A stretch of DNA of 64,000 nt from Maylandia zebra (GCF_041146795.1 NC_135185.1:21968529-22032528); one strand, 5' to 3'; shown: positions 1-14,809, numbered from the stretch's first letter. Made by a program: numbers and translations. The notes: generated from the letters alone by a model not told the origin.

Positions 1-144
1 CATAATTTCCTAACCATAGGGGCTAGAGCGGTCATTCTTACACCGTTTTGTTCAGAAGAGATGGGGGAATCTTCAAGTGTTGACAATTTATCATTAAAAT
101 ATGAATTTTTAGAGATATATGACATGGATGACTTGTTGACTTAG

Positions 145-415
145 AAGCCACGAATTCCCCAATATGCAAATTTGAATACCTGGAGCCCACATACATGATT
201 GGCTGGCTGGGAAGCTGTGCAGGCCCTGATTTGTGGATTTGAATTCCTCAGCCCTCAGATATGATTGGCTGGCTTAGAAGCCATGAAGGCCCCAATATGC
301 AAATTTGAATGCCTCAGGACACATATATGATTGGCTGGGAAGCCGTGCAGGCCCTGATTTGAAAATTTGAATGTCTAAGTCCTCACAGAGGATTGGCTGC
401 CTGGGGACCTGGCAG
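145..415 (+). repeat. GATTGG/octamer block, copy 1
   Basis: About four degenerate sub-repeats of roughly 65-70 bp, each built from an aaatttgaat core and a gattggctgg or gattggctgc core. Two perfect octamers (ATGCAAAT) and four GATTGG (inverted CCAAT box) are present. It follows the header block directly and runs into the AT-rich short repeats. Confidence 0.9.
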
Positions 416-420
416 AAATA

Positions 421-840
421 TATAGAAATACTATGATTAAGCATAAATACTACATTTAGTAGAAATACTATGTTTTAGCACAAATACTATAAAAAGCAGA
501 AATACTATAATTTAGCAGAAATACTATATTAAGCACAAATCTTATAAAAAGCAGAAATAGGATGATTAAGCATAAACACTACATTTAGCAGAAATACTAT
601 GTTTGAGCAAAAATCCTATAAAAAGCAGAAATACTATATTAGGCACAAATCCCATAAAAAGCAGAAATAGTATGATTAAGCATAAATACTACATTTAGTA
701 GAAATACTATGTTTTAGCACAAATAGTATAAAAAGCAGAAATATTGTAATTTAGCAGAAATACTATATTAGGCACAAATCTTATAAAATAGCAGAAATAG
801 TATTATTTAGCACAATAGTAATAAGTTAAACAGAAAAATT
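421..840. repeat. AT-rich short tandem repeats, first of many blocks
   Basis: Degenerate repeats of about 18-20 bp, mostly agcagaaatactataattt and agcacaaatcctataaaa variants. Similar blocks follow every GATTGG block and every module B, for example 2610-3180, 4109-4735, 6505-7075, 9192-9740, 17672-18370, 25427-26040 and 33891-34280. Repeat number differs between blocks and explains much of the unit-length variation. Confidence 0.85.
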
Positions 841-1243
841 GGAAAAGCAAAATGGACAGCTGAAAAAATGCTGAACATGCTGAGGGTCCCTCAAATATAC
901 TTGTTAAATGAAAAAATCAGCAAAAAAAATGCACAGGGAGAGAGAAGTAAGTTTCTAGGTCAGCCTGGGAGCTGCTGAATTTGAATCCACCAATCAGAGA
1001 GCCTGTGTACTTTTTCCCGCCAAAACATGTGCCTCTTTTTACACACGCAGCACAGAGAGGCACAGGATTATTGCAGCCTATTTCTCATAGTGAGGACTCC
1101 CCTCAAACAAATGACCATAATTTCCAAACCGTAGGGGCTAGAGCGGTCATTCTTACACCGTTTTGTTCAGAAGAGATGGGGGAATCTTCCAGTGTTTACA
1201 ATTTATCATTAAAATATGAATTATTAAAGATATTTGACTTGTA

Positions 1244-2610
1244 ATGCACCATAACTGAGTAGAGCGAAGCAAAAACTGCCTTGACTTGCCCTCAAACAAC
1301 GCTTTCTAACTCGAAATCTATTTGGAGTATCGATATCATTCTTTCACCGTAAGAGACAGCAGGCTTTGGTGAACAATCATGGAAATTTTCAGGTCTCTGT
1401 GGAAATCCAACAAAAAGTTATGACGAGAGAAAAAAGTGGTTCATTTCCACAGTTTGAAATCTGAAGAAATCTGAGCGAAGGACGAATTTCCTACCCTCAG
1501 ACAAGTCCAACTCATTTCAGAACGGTAATAGGTGAGAAAGAAATTCTTGAATTGTGAGCGTCAGGGGTGTCTGAAGATATTCGGGGACAAGCCTCATGTC
1601 TTAACTTTGCTTCGTTAAGGAGATATGACGATTCGAATATGCCTCTCATTACAGAAATCCAGCGGTGATTTTGAACAAGCTCTCCATTCACTTTATATGG
1701 AGAGTTTTCTGACCTTGTGTTAGTCTGAGGAGATTTGCAAAAATTCTATAAATCCCACAACAATGATAGTGACATTTTCTGAAAGCCAGCAAAAATACCT
1801 ACGTTTTGATGTATAATTTGTGGAAGTTGAGTGAAAATTGAGCAAGTAGCAGGAAGTTGTTCGGACATGAAGTGAAAATTGCAAAACCTTCAGTGGCACA
1901 CTGGAAGCCAAGAGCATAGCAACCATAACAACACATGTATTTTGTGAAAAATCACAATTTTGCAACTCAAAACTTTAAGAGGCATAAAAGTAAAACAGTA
2001 AAAGATTTGAAAAAGCTGAATCATACCTGAATAGCCCAATAATTTGTGAACATTTTAAAGTTTGAATGGTTGTTCTAGGTGAAAATATGAGGAAGTAGTT
2101 AAGTTTCAAAAACAAGCAAATTTTAGCAGAATTGCTGAAGTTTCCCATTCATTTCAATGGGACAAATTAAAGGAAAAAAGCTTAATATTTTAAAAAGTAT
2201 AATAGTTAAAAATAGCAAAAGTCATAGCGCACATTAGCAGAAATAGCAGAATAGTTTAAAATTTGAACGGTGAAAATCGGCTGAAAATTGTGGAAGTAGT
2301 TAAGTGCCAAAAAGTGTACGGAAGCAACTAGAATAATAACTAGAAAAATTTGCATTTCCTGCGAAAATGCAGTGTGGATGCTTAAAGCTGAAGCTGTATG
2401 CAAAAACTAGCTGAAAAAGCTGAAAAGTTGCAGAAATTGTAAAAACTTTGCAGAAGCAAAAGAACTTTGCTAAAATGGAATAACTTAGCAGAACTGCAAT
2501 ATCTTAGAGGAAACATAATACTTGGCAGAAATACAATAGCATAGCAGAATTTAGCAGAAATATTGTAACTTACCAGAAACATGATAACTTCTCAAAAATA
2601 CAAGAATTTA
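1244..2610 (+). repeat. satellite module B, copy 1
   Basis: Begins at gcaccataactgagtagagc and includes ttttcaggtctctgtgg, gatgtataatttgtggaagt and agcaaccataacaacacatg, the segments shared with the diverged copy at 46.3-48.15 kb. The hairpin site reads gaataataactagaaaaa, so there is no hairpin insert. Confidence 0.9.
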
Positions 2611-3417
2611 GGAGAAATAGTATAAGATAACAGAAAGAATATATTTAGCCAAAAATACTTAAACATTACAGAAACACTATGATTTAGAAAAATAGTACAA
2701 CAGAGCAGAAATATTGTGATTTACCAGAGACACTGTGATGAACTATGAATATTGTAATTTTAAATTGAGACTATGTTTTAGCACAAATATTATAATTTGG
2801 CAGAAATACTATAATTTAGCAGAAATACTATATTAAGCACAAATCCCATAAAAAGCAGAAATGGTATGATTAAGCACAAATACTACATTTAGTAGAAATA
2901 CTTTGTTTTAGCACAAATCCCATAAAAAGCAGAAATACTGTACTATGATTTAGTAGAAAAACTATAATTAATCAGAAATACTAAATTTAGCAGAAATACT
3001 ATATTAAGCACAAATACTATGAAAAGCAGAAATAGTATGATTAAGCATAAATACTACATTTAGCAGAAATACTATATTAAGCACAAATCCTATAAAAGCA
3101 GAAATAGTATATTAAGCACAAATCTTATAAAATAGCAGAAATAGTATGATTTAGCACAATAGTAATAAGTTAAACAGAAAAATTGGAAAAGCAAAATGGA
3201 CAGCTGAAAAAATGCTGAACATGCTGAGGGTCCCTCAAATATACTTGTTAAATGACAAAAATCTGCAAAAAAATTTATTACAGCCACACAATCACAAATA
3301 TGTACACATGAGGAAACACACATGCACAGAGAGACCCACACACAAGATCCAATTCAGTCAACCAGTCTAAATATATTGAATTTAAATCTTAGAATGAGAT
3401 CATCCCATTAAAAGCCT

Positions 3418-3420
3418 TTC

Positions 3421-3451
<31 letters not shown>

Positions 3452-3452
3452 G

Positions 3453-3512
<60 letters not shown>
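3418..3512 (+). repeat. (CT)n(CA)n microsatellite
   Basis: A CT run with one CG interruption, then tgt, then about 58 bp of pure CA. It sits between the tggacagctg block and a header block. Confidence 0.97.
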
Positions 3513-3513
<1 letters not shown>

Positions 3514-3838
3514 GAGAGAGAAGTAAGTTTCTAGGTCAGCCTGGGAGCTGGTGAATTTGAATCCACCAATCAGAGAGGCTGTGCACTTTTCCCCACCAAA
3601 ACAGGTGCATCTGTTTACACACGCAGCAGCACAGAGAGACACAGGATTTTTGCAGTCTATTTCTCATAGTGACGACTCCCCTCAAACAAATAACCGTAAT
3701 TTCCTAACCGTAGGGGCTAGAACGGTCATTCTTACACCGTTTTGTTCAGAAGAGATGGGGGAATCTTCAAGTGTTGACAATTTAATATTAAAATATGAAT
3801 TTTTAGAGATATATGACATGGATGACTTGTTGACTTAG

Positions 3839-4108
3839 AAGCCACGAATTCCCCAATATGCAAATTTGAATGCCTGAGACCACATATGTGATTGGCTGGC
3901 TGGGAAGCCGTGCAGGTCCTGATTTGTGGATTTGAATTCCTCAGCCCTCAGATATGATTGGCTGGCTTAGAAGCCACGAAGGCCCCAATATGCAAATTTG
4001 AATGCCTCAGGACACTTATTTGATTGGCTGGGAAACTGTGCAGGCCCTGATTTGAAAATTTGAATGTCTCAGTCCTCACAGAGGATTGGCTGCCTGGGGA
4101 CCTGGCAG
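3839..4108 (+). repeat. GATTGG/octamer block, copy 2
   Basis: Two perfect ATGCAAAT octamers and four GATTGG motifs; this copy has the tgagaccacatatgtgattg variant of the first sub-repeat. Confidence 0.9.
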
Positions 4109-5137
4109 AAATATATAGAAATACTATTATTAAGCATAAATACTACATTTAGTAGAAATACTATGTTTTAGCACAAATACTATAAAAAGAAGAAAAACTA
4201 TAATTTAGCAGAAATACTATATTAAGCACAAATCCTATAAAAAGCAGAAATACTATAATTTAGAACAAATAGTATAAAAAGCAGAAATACTATAATTTAG
4301 CAGAAATACTATGTTAGGCACAAATCCTATAAAAAGCAGAAATACTATAATTTAGCAGAAATACTATGTTAGGCACAAATCCTATAAAAAGCAGAAATAC
4401 TATAATTTAGCAGAAATACTATATTAGGCATAAATCCTATGAAAAGCAGAAATAGGATGATTAAGCATAAACACTACATTTAGCAGAAATACTATGTTTG
4501 AGCAAAAATCCTATAAAAAGCAGAAATACTATATTAGGCACAAATCCCATAAAAAGCAGAAATAGTATGATTAAGCATAAATACTACATTTAGTAGAAAT
4601 ACTATGTTTTAGCACAAATAGTATAAAAAGCAGAAATATTGTAATTTAGCAGAAATACTATATTAGGCACAAATCTTATAAAATAGCAGAAATAGTATTA
4701 TTTAGCACAATAGTAATAAGTTAAACAGAAAAATTGGAAAAGCAAAATGGACAGCTGAAAAAATGCTGAACATGCTGAGGGTCCCTCAAATATACTTGTT
4801 AAATGAAAAAATCAGCAAAAAAATGCACAGGGAGAGAGAAGTAAGTTTCTAGGTCAGCCTGGGAGCTGCTGAATTTGAATCCACCAATCAGAGAGCCTGT
4901 GTACTTTTTCCCGCCAAAACATGTGCCTCTTTTTACACACGCAGCACAGAGAGGCACAGGATTATTGCAGCCTATTTCTCATAGTGAGGACTCCCCTCAA
5001 ACAAATGACCATAATTTCCAAACCGTAGGGGCTAGAGCGGTCATTCTTACACCGTTTTGTTCAGAAGAGATGGGGGAATCTTCCAGTGTTTACAATTTAT
5101 CATTAAAATATGAATTATTAAAGATATTTGACTTGTA

Positions 5138-6505
5138 ATGCACCATAACTGAGTAGAGCGAAGCAAAAACTGCCTTGACTTGCCCTCAAACAACGCTTTC
5201 TAACTCGAAATCTATTTGGAGTATCGATATCATTCTTTCACCGTAAGAGACAGCAGGCTTTGGTGAACAATCATGGAAATTTTCAGGTCTCTGTGGAAAT
5301 CCAACAAAAAGTTATGACGAGAGAAAAAAGTGGTTCATTTCCACAGTTTGAAATCTGAAGAAATCTGAGCGAAGGACGAATTTCCTACCCTCAAACAAGT
5401 CCAACTCATTTCAGAACGGTAATAGGTGAGAAAGAAATTCTTGAATTGTGAGCGTCAGGGGTGTCTGAAGATATTCGGGGACAAGCCTCATGTCTTAACT
5501 TTGCTTCGTTAAGGAGATATGACGATTCGAATATGCCTCTCATTACAGAAATCCAGCGGTGATTTTGAACAAGCTCTCCATTCACTTTATATGGAGAGTT
5601 TTCTGACCTTGTGTTAGTCTGAGGAGATTTGCAAAAATTCTATAAATCCCACAACAATGATGGTGACATTTTCTGAAAGCCAGCAAAAATACCTACGTTT
5701 TGATGTATAATTTGTGGAAGTTGAGTGAAAATTGAGCAAGTAGCAAACAGTTGTTCGGACATGAAGTGAAAATTGCAAAACCTTCAGTGGCACACTGGAA
5801 GCCAAGAGCATAGCAACCATAACAACACATGTATTTTGTGAAAAATCACAATTTTGCAACTCAAAACTTTAAGAGGCATAAAAGTAAAACAGTAAAAGAT
5901 TTGAAAAAGCTGAATCATACCTGAATAGCCCAATAATTTGTGAACATTTTAAAGTTTGAATGGTTGTTCTAGGTGAAAATATGAGGAAGTAGTTAAGTTT
6001 CAAAAACAAGCAAATTTTAGCAGAATTGCTGAAGTTTCCCATTCATTTCAATGGGACAAATTAAAGGAAAAAAGCTTAATATTTTAAAAAGTATAATAGT
6101 TAAAAATAGCAAAAGTCATAGCGCACATTAGCAGAAATAGCAGAATAGTTTAAAATTTGAACGGTGAAAATCGGCTGAAAATTGTGGAAGTAGTTAAGTG
6201 CCAAAAAGTGTACGGAAGCAACTAGAATAATAACTAGAAAAATTTGCATTTCCTGCGAAAATGCAGTGTGGATGCTTAAAGCTGAAGCTGTATGCAAAAA
6301 CTAGCTGAAAAAGCTGAAAAGTTGCAGAAATTGTAAAAACTTTGCAGAAGCAAAAGAACTTTGCTAAAATGGAATAACTTAGCAGAACTGCAATATCTTA
6401 GAGGAAACATAATACTTGGCAGAAATACAATAGCATAGCAGAATTTAGCAGAAATATTGTAACTTACCAGAAACATGATAACTTCTCAAAAATACAAGAA
6501 TTTAG
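5138..6505 (+). repeat. satellite module B, copy 2
   Basis: Near-identical to copy 1; marked by agtagcaaacagttgttcgg where copy 1 has agcaggaagttgttcgg. That variant is shared only with copy 6, linking the two by duplication. No hairpin insert. Confidence 0.9.
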
Positions 6506-7309
6506 GAGAAATAGTATAAGATAACAGAAAGAATATATTTAGCCAAAAATACTTAAACATTACAGAAACACTATGATTTAGAAAAATAGTACAACAGAGC
6601 AGAAATATTGTGATTTACCAGAGACACTGTGATGAACTATGAATATTGTAATTTTAAATTAAGACTATGTTTTAGCACAAATATTATAATTTGGCAGAAA
6701 TACTATAATTTAGCAGAAATACTATATTAAGCACAAATCCTATAAAAAGCAGAAATGGTATGATTAAGCATAAATACTACATTTAGTAGAAATACTTTGT
6801 TTTAGCACAAATCCCATAAAAAGCAGAAATACTGTACTATGATTTAGTAGAAAGACTATAATTAATCAGAAATACTAAATTTAGCAGAAATACTATATTA
6901 AGCACAAATCCTATGAAAAGCAGAAATAGTATGATTAAGCATAAATACTACATTTAGCAGAAATACTATATTAAGCACAAATCTTATAAAAAGCAGAAAT
7001 AGTATATTAAGCACAAATCTTATAAAATAGCAGAAATAGTGTGATTTAGCACAATAGTAATAAGTTAAACAGAAAAATTGGAAAAGCAAAATGGACAGCT
7101 GAAAAAATGCTGAACATGCTGAGGTTCCCTCAAATATACTTGTTAAATGACAAAAATCAGCAAAAGAACTTATGACTGCCACACAATTACAAATATGTAC
7201 ACATGAGGAAACACACATGCACAGAGAGACACACACACAAGATCCAATTTAGTCAACCAGTCTAAATATATTGAATTTGAATCTTAGAATGAGATCATCC
7301 CATTAAAAG

Positions 7310-7312
<3 letters not shown>

Positions 7313-7400
<88 letters not shown>
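7313..7400 (+). repeat. (CT)n(CA)n microsatellite
   Basis: About 30 bp of CT followed by about 56 bp of CA, joined by tgt. Confidence 0.97.
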
Positions 7401-7402
<2 letters not shown>

Positions 7403-7727
7403 GAGAGAGAAGTAAGTTTCTAGGTCAGCCTGGGAGCTGGTGAATTTGAATCCACCAATCAGAGAGGCTGTGCACTTTTCCCCACCAAAACAGGTGCATC
7501 TGTTTACACACGCAGCAGCACAGAGAGACACAGGATTTTTGCAGTCTATTTCTCATAGTGACGACTCCCCTCAAACAAATGACCGTAATTTCCTAACCGT
7601 AGGGGCTAGAACGGTCATTCTTACACCGTTTTGTTCAGAAGAGATGGGGGAATCTTCAAGTGTTGACAATTTAATATTAAAATATGAATTTTTAGAGATA
7701 TATGACATGGATGACTTGTTGACTTAG

Positions 7728-7997
7728 AAGCCACGAATTCCCCAATATGCAAATTTGAATGCCTGAGACCACATATGTGATTGGCTGGCTGGGAAGCCGT
7801 GCAGGCCCTGATTTGTGGATTTGAATTCCTCAGCCCTCAGATATGATTGGCTGGCTTAGAAGCCACGAAGGCCCCAATATGCAAATTTGAATGCCTCAGG
7901 ACACTTATTTGATTGGCTGGGAAACTGTGCAGGCCCTGATTTGAAAATTTGAATGTCTCAGTCCTCACAGAGGATTGGCTGCCTGGGGACCTGGCAG
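7728..7997 (+). repeat. GATTGG/octamer block, copy 3
   Basis: Same layout as copy 2, with two octamers and four GATTGG motifs. Confidence 0.9.
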
Positions 7998-8538
7998 AAA
8001 TATATAGAAATACTATTATTAAGCATAAATACTACATTTAGTAGAAATACTATGTTTTAGCACAAATACTATAAAAAGAAGAAAAACTATAATTTAGCAG
8101 AAATACTATATTAAGCACAAATCCTATAAAAAGCAGAAATACTATAATTTAGAACAAATAGTATAAAAAGCAGAAATACTATAATTTAGCAGAAATACTA
8201 TGTTAGGCACAAATCCTATAAAAAGCAGAAATACTATAATTTAGCAGAAATACTATATTAGGCATAAATCCTATGAAAAGCAGAAATACTGTATTTAGCA
8301 CAAGTACCGAAAAGTACCAGAAATACTATGATTTAGCAGAAATACTGTATTTAGCACAAGTACCGAAAAGTACCAGAAACACTATGATTTAGCAGAATAG
8401 TAATAACTTATTGAAACACAAATGCACAGAGGGACACACAAACACAGGCTCTAATCCAGTCAACCAGTCTAACTATGTTCAATTTAAATCCTACAATGAC
8501 ATGCTGTCAAATAAGGGCAGGGTCCTCTCTCTCCCACT

Positions 8539-8539
<1 letters not shown>

Positions 8540-8593
<54 letters not shown>
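8540..8593 (+). repeat. (CA)n microsatellite
   Basis: Pure CA of about 54 bp preceded by ctctctctcccactaa rather than a long CT run. This is the second microsatellite flavour in the array. Confidence 0.97.
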
Positions 8594-8595
<2 letters not shown>

Positions 8596-8920
8596 GAGAG
8601 AGGACTAAGTTTCTAGGTCAGCCTGGGAGCTGCTGAATTTGAATCCACCAATCAGAGAGGCTGTTTACGTTTTCCCGCCAAAACAGGTGCATCTGTTTTA
8701 CACACGCAGCACAGAGACATAGACCTGCTTCTTTCAGTTTATTTCACATAGTGAGGATTCCCCTCAAACAAATGACCATAATTTCCTAACCATAGGGGCT
8801 AGAGCGGTCATTCTTACACCGTTTTGTTCAGAAGAGATGGGGGAATCTTCAAGTATTGACAATTTATCATTAAAATATGAATTTTTAGAGATATATGACA
8901 TGGATGACTTGTTGACTTAG

Positions 8921-9191
8921 AAGCCACGAATTCCCCAATATGCAAATTTGAATACCTGGAGCCCACATACATGATTGGCTGGCTGGGAAGCTGTGCAGGC
9001 CCTGATTTGTGGATTTGAATTCCTCAGCCCTCAGATATGATTGGCTGGCTTAGAAGCCATGAAGGCCCCAATATGCAAATTTGAATGCCTCAGGACACAT
9101 ATATGATTGGCTGGGAAGCCGTGCAGGCCCTGATTTGAAAATTTGAATTTCTCAGTCCTCACAGAGGATTGGCTGCCTGGGGACCTGGCAG
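8921..9191 (+). repeat. GATTGG/octamer block, copy 4
   Basis: Two octamers; first sub-repeat of the cctggagcccacatacatga variant, as in copies 1, 6 and 12. Confidence 0.9.
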
Positions 9192-10148
9192 AAATATATA
9201 GAAATACTATGATTAAGCATAAATACTACATTTAGTAGAAATACTATGTTTTAGCACAAATACTATAAAAAGCAGAAATACTATAATTTAGCAGAAATAC
9301 TATATTAAGCACAAATCCTATAAAAAGCAGAAATAGGATGATTAAGCATAAACACTACATTTAGTAGAAATACTATGTTTGAGCAAAAATCCTATAAAAA
9401 GCAGAAATACTATATTAGGCACAAATCCCATAAAAAGCAGAAATAGTATGATTAAGCATAAATACTACATTTAGTAGAAATACTATGTTTTAGCACAAAT
9501 ACTATAAAAAGCAGAAATACTATAATTTAGCAGAAATACTATATTAAGCACAAATCCCATAAAAAGCAGAAATAGGATGATTAAGCATAAACATTACATT
9601 TAGCAGAAATACTATGTTTGAGCACAAATAGTATAAAAAGCAGAAATATTGTAATTTAGCAGAAATACTATATTAGGCACAAATCTTATAAAATAGCAGA
9701 AATAGTATTATTTAGCACAATAGTAATAAGTTAAACAGAAAAATTGGAAAAGCAAAATGGACAGCTGAAAAAATGCTGAACATGCTGAGGGTCCCTCAAA
9801 TATACTTGTTAAATGAAAAAAATCAGCAAAAAAATGCACAGGGAGAGAGAAGTACGTTTCTAGGTCAGCCTGGGAGCTGCTGAATTTGAATCCACCAATC
9901 AGAGAGCCTGTGTACTTTTTCCCGCCAAAACATGTGCCTCTTTTTACACACGCAGCACAGAGAGGCACAGGATTATTGCAGCCTATTTCTCATAGTGAGG
10001 ACTCCCCTCAAACAAATGACCATAATTTCCAAACCGTAGGGGCTAGAGCGGTCATTCTTACACCGTTTTGTTCAGAAGAGATGGGGGAATCTTCCAGTGT
10101 TTACAATTTATCATTAAAATATGAATTATTAAAGATATTTGACTTCTA

Positions 10149-11526
10149 ATGCACCATAACTGAGTAGAGCGAAGCAAAAACTGCCTTGACTTGCCCTCAA
10201 ACAACGCTTTGTAACTTGAAATCTATTTGGAGTATCGATATCATTCTTTCACCGTAAGAGACAGCAGGCTTTGGTGAACAATCATGGAAATTTTCAGGTC
10301 TCTGTGGAAATCCAACAAAAAGTTATGACGAGAGAAAAAAGTGGTTCATTTCCACAGTTTGAAATCTGAAGAAATCTGAGCGAAGGACGAATTTCCTACC
10401 CTCAAACAAGTCCAACTCATTTCAGAACGGTAATAGGTGAGAAAGAAATTCTTGAATTGTGAGCGTCAGGGGTGTCTGAAGATATTCGGGGACAAGCCTC
10501 ATGTCTTAACTTTGCTTCGTTAAGGAGATATGACGATTCGAATATGCCTCTCATTACAGAAATCCAGCGGTGATTTTGAACAAGCTCTCCATTCACTTTA
10601 TATGGAGAGTTTTCTGACCTTGTGTTAGTCTGAGGAGATTTGCAAAAATTCTATAAATCCCACAACAATGATGGTGACATTTTCTGAAAGCCAGCAAAAA
10701 TACCTACGTTTTGATGTATAATTTGTGGAAGTTGAGTGAAAATTGAGCAAGTAGCAGGAAGTTGTTCGGACATGAAGTGAAAATTGCAAAACCTTCAGTG
10801 GAACACTGGAAGCCAAGAGCATAGCAACCATAACAACACATGTATTTTGTGAAAAATCACAATTTTGCAACTCAAAACTTTAAGAGGCATAAAAGTAAAA
10901 CAGTAAAAGATTTGAAAAAGCTGAATCATACCTGAATAGCCCAATAATTTGTGAACATTTTAAAGTTTGAATGGTTGTTCTAGGTGAAAATATGAGGAAG
11001 TAGTTAAGTTTCAAAAACAAGCAAATTTTAGCAGAATTGCTGAAGTTTCCCATTCATTTCAATGGGACAAATTAAAGGAAAAAAGTGGAATATTTTAAAA
11101 AGTATAATAGTTAAAAATAGCAAAAATCATAGCGTAAATTAGCAGAAATAGCAGAATAGTTTAAAATTTGAACGGTGAAAATCGGCTGAAAATTGTGGAA
11201 GTAGTTAAGTGCCAAAAAGTGTACGGAAGCAACTAGAATAATAATAATAATAACTAGAAAAATTTGCATTTCCTGCGAAAATGCAGTGTGGATGCTTAAA
11301 GCTGAAGTTGTATGCAAAAAGTAGCTGAAAAAGCTGAAAAGTTGCAGAAATTGTAAAAACTTTGCAGAAGCAAAAGAAGTTTGCTAAAATGGAATAACTT
11401 AGCAGAACTGCAATATCTTAGAGGAAACATAATACTTGGCAGAAATACAATAGCATAGCAGAATTTAGCAGAAATATTGTAACTTACCAGAAACATGATA
11501 ACTTCTCAAAAATACAAGAATTTAGG
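10149..11526 (+). repeat. satellite module B, copy 3
   Basis: Carries taacttgaaatctatt instead of taactcgaaatctatt. An ATA-triplet expansion (gaataataataataataact) sits at the hairpin site, but no hairpin. Confidence 0.9.
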
Positions 11527-12310
11527 AGAAATAGTATAAGATAACAGAAAGAATATATTTAGCCAAAAATACTTAAACATTACAGAAACACTATGATTTA
11601 GAAAAATAGTACAACAGAGCAGAAATATTGTGATTTACCAGAGACACTGTGATGAACTATGAATATTGTAATTTTAAATTGAGACTATGTTTTAGCACAA
11701 ATATTATAATTTGGCAGAAATACTATAATTTAGCAGAAATACTATATTAAGCACAAATCCTATAAAAAGCAGAAATGGTATGATTAAGCACAAATACTAC
11801 ATTTAGTAGAAATACTTTGTTTTAGCACAAATCCCATAAAAAGCAGAAATACTGTACTATGATTTAGTAGAAAAACTATAATTAATCAGAAATACTAAAT
11901 TTAGCAGAAATACTATATTAAGCACAAATACTATGAAAAGCAGAAATAGTATGATTAAGCAGAAATACTATATTAAGCACAAATCCTATAAAAGCAGAAA
12001 TAGTATATTAAGCACAAATCTTATAAAATAGCAGAAATAGTATGATTTAGCACAATAGTAATAAGTTAAACAGAAAAATTGGAAAAGCAAAATGGACAGC
12101 TGAAAAAATGCTGAACATGCTGAGGGTCCCTCAAATATACTTGTTAAATGACAAAAATCTGCAAAAAAATTTATTACAGCCACACAATCACAAATATGTA
12201 CACATGAGGAAACACACATGTACAGAGAGACCCACACACAAGATCCAATTCAGTCAACCAGTCTAAATATATTGAATTTAAATCTTAGAATGAGATCATC
12301 CCATTAAAAG

Positions 12311-12312
<2 letters not shown>

Positions 12313-12398
<86 letters not shown>
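12313..12398 (+). repeat. (CT)n(CA)n microsatellite
   Basis: Longest CT tract of the array (about 45 bp), then about 38 bp of CA. Confidence 0.97.
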
Positions 12399-12399
<1 letters not shown>

Positions 12400-12724
12400 G
12401 AGAGAGAAGTAAGTTTCTAGGTCAGCCTGGGAGCTGGTGAATTTGAATCCACCAATCAGAGAGGCTGTGCACTTTTCCCCACCAAAACAGGTGCATCTGT
12501 TTACACACGCAGCAGCACAGAGAGACACAGGATTTTTGCAGTCTATTTCTCATAGTGACGACTCCCCTCAAACAAATGACCATAATTTCCTAACCGTAGG
12601 GGATAGAACGGTCATTCTTACACCGTTTTGTTCAGAAGAGATGGGGGAATCTTCAAGTGTTGACAATTTAATATTAAAATATGAATTTTTAGAGATATAT
12701 GACATGGATGACTTGTTGACTTAG

Positions 12725-12994
12725 AAGCCACGAATTCCCCAATATGCAAATTTGAATGCCTGAGACCACATATGTGATTGGCTGGCTGGGAAGCCGTGCA
12801 GGCCCTGATTTGTGGATTTGAATTCCTCAGCCCTCAGATATGATTGGCTGGCTTAGAAGCCACGAAGGCCCCAATATGCAAATTTGAATGCCTCAGGACA
12901 CTTATTTGATTGGCTGGGAAACTGTGCAGGCCCTGATTTGAAAATTTGAATGTCTCAGTCCTCACAGAGGATTGGCTGCCTGGGGACCTGGCAG
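12725..12994 (+). repeat. GATTGG/octamer block, copy 5
   Basis: Two octamers and four GATTGG motifs. Confidence 0.9.
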
Positions 12995-13498
12995 AAATAT
13001 ATAGAAATACTATTATTAAGCATAAATACTACATTTAGTAGAAATACTATGTTTTAGCACAAATACTATAAAAAGAAGAAAAACTATAATTTAGCAGAAA
13101 TACTATATTAAGCACAAATCCTATAAAAAGCAGAAATACTATAATTTAGAACAAATAGTATAAAAAGCAGAAATATTATAATTTAGCAGAAATACTATGT
13201 TAGGCACAAATCCTATAAAAAGCAGAAATACTATAATTTAGCAGAAATACTATATTAGGCATAAATCCTATGAAAAGCAGAAATAGTATGATTTAGCAGA
13301 AATACTGTATTTAGCACAAGTACCGAAAAGTACCAGAAATACTATGATTTAGCAGAATAGTAATAACTTATTGAAACACAAATGCACAGAGGGACACACA
13401 AACACAGGCTCTAATCCAGTCAACCAGTCTAACTATGTTCAATTTAAATCCTACAATGACATGCTGTCAAATAAGGGCAGGGTCCTCTCTCTCCCACT

Positions 13499-13499
<1 letters not shown>

Positions 13500-13573
<74 letters not shown>
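13500..13573 (+). repeat. (CA)n microsatellite
   Basis: Longest pure CA tract in the array, about 74 bp. Confidence 0.97.
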
Positions 13574-13575
<2 letters not shown>

Positions 13576-13899
13576 GAGAGAGGACTAAGTTTCTAGGTCA
13601 GCCTGGGAGCTGCTGAATTTGAATCCACCAATCAGAGAGGCTGTTTACGTTTTCCCGCCAAAGCAGGTGCATCTTTTTACACACGCAGCACAGAGACATA
13701 GACCTGCTTCTTTCAGTTTATTTCACATAGTGAGGATTCCCCTCAAACAAATGACCATAATTTCCTAACCATAGGGGCTAGAGCGGTCATTCTTACACCG
13801 TTTTGTTCAGAAGAGATGGGGGAATCTTCAAGTGTTGACAATTTATCATTAAAATATGAATTTTTAGAGATATATGACATGGATGACTTGTTGACTTAG

Positions 13900-14170
13900 A
13901 AGCCACGAATTCCCCAATATGCAAATTTGAATACCTGGAGCCCACATACATGATTGGCTGGCTGGGAAGCTGTGCAGGCCCTGATTTGTGGATTTGAATT
14001 CCTCAGCCCTCAGATATGATTGGCTGGCTTAGAAGCCATGAAGGCCCCAATATGCAAATTTGAATGCCTCAGGACACATATATGATTGGCTGGGAAGCCG
14101 TGCAGGCCCTGATTTGAAAATTTGAATTTCTCAGTCCTCACAGAGGATTGGCTGCCTGGGGACCTGGCAG
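13900..14170 (+). repeat. GATTGG/octamer block, copy 6
   Basis: Two octamers. The right edge has a small AT expansion (gcagatatatatatagaaat). Confidence 0.9.
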
Positions 14171-14807
14171 ATATATATATAGAAATACTATGATTAAGCA
14201 TAAATACTACATTTAGTAGAAATACTATGTTTTAGCACAAATACTATAAAAAGCAGAAATACTATAATTTAGCAGAAATACTATATTAAGCACAAATCCT
14301 ATAAAAAGCAGAAATACTATATTAGGTACAAATCCTATAAAAAGCAGAAATACTATATTAGGCACAAATCCTATAAAAAGCAGAAATACTATATTAGGCA
14401 AAAATCCTATAAAAAGCAGAAATACTATATTAGGCACAAATAGTATAAAAAGCAGAAATACTATAATTTAGCAGAAATACTATGTTTGGCACAAATCCTA
14501 TAAAAATAATAAATACTATAATTTAGCAGAAATACTATATTAGGCACAAATCTTATGAAAAGCAGAAATAGTATGATTTAGCAGAAATACTGTATTTAGC
14601 ACAAGTACCGAAAAGTACCAGAAATACTATGATTTAGCAGAATAGTAATAACTTACAAAATTACAAATATGGAGGCATATTGAAACACAAATGCACAGAG
14701 GGACACACAAACACAGGCTCTAATCCAGTCAACCAGTCTAACTATATTCAATTTAAATCCTACAATGACATGCTGCCAAATAAGGGCAGGGTCCTCTCTC
14801 TCCCACT

Positions 14808-14809
<2 letters not shown>
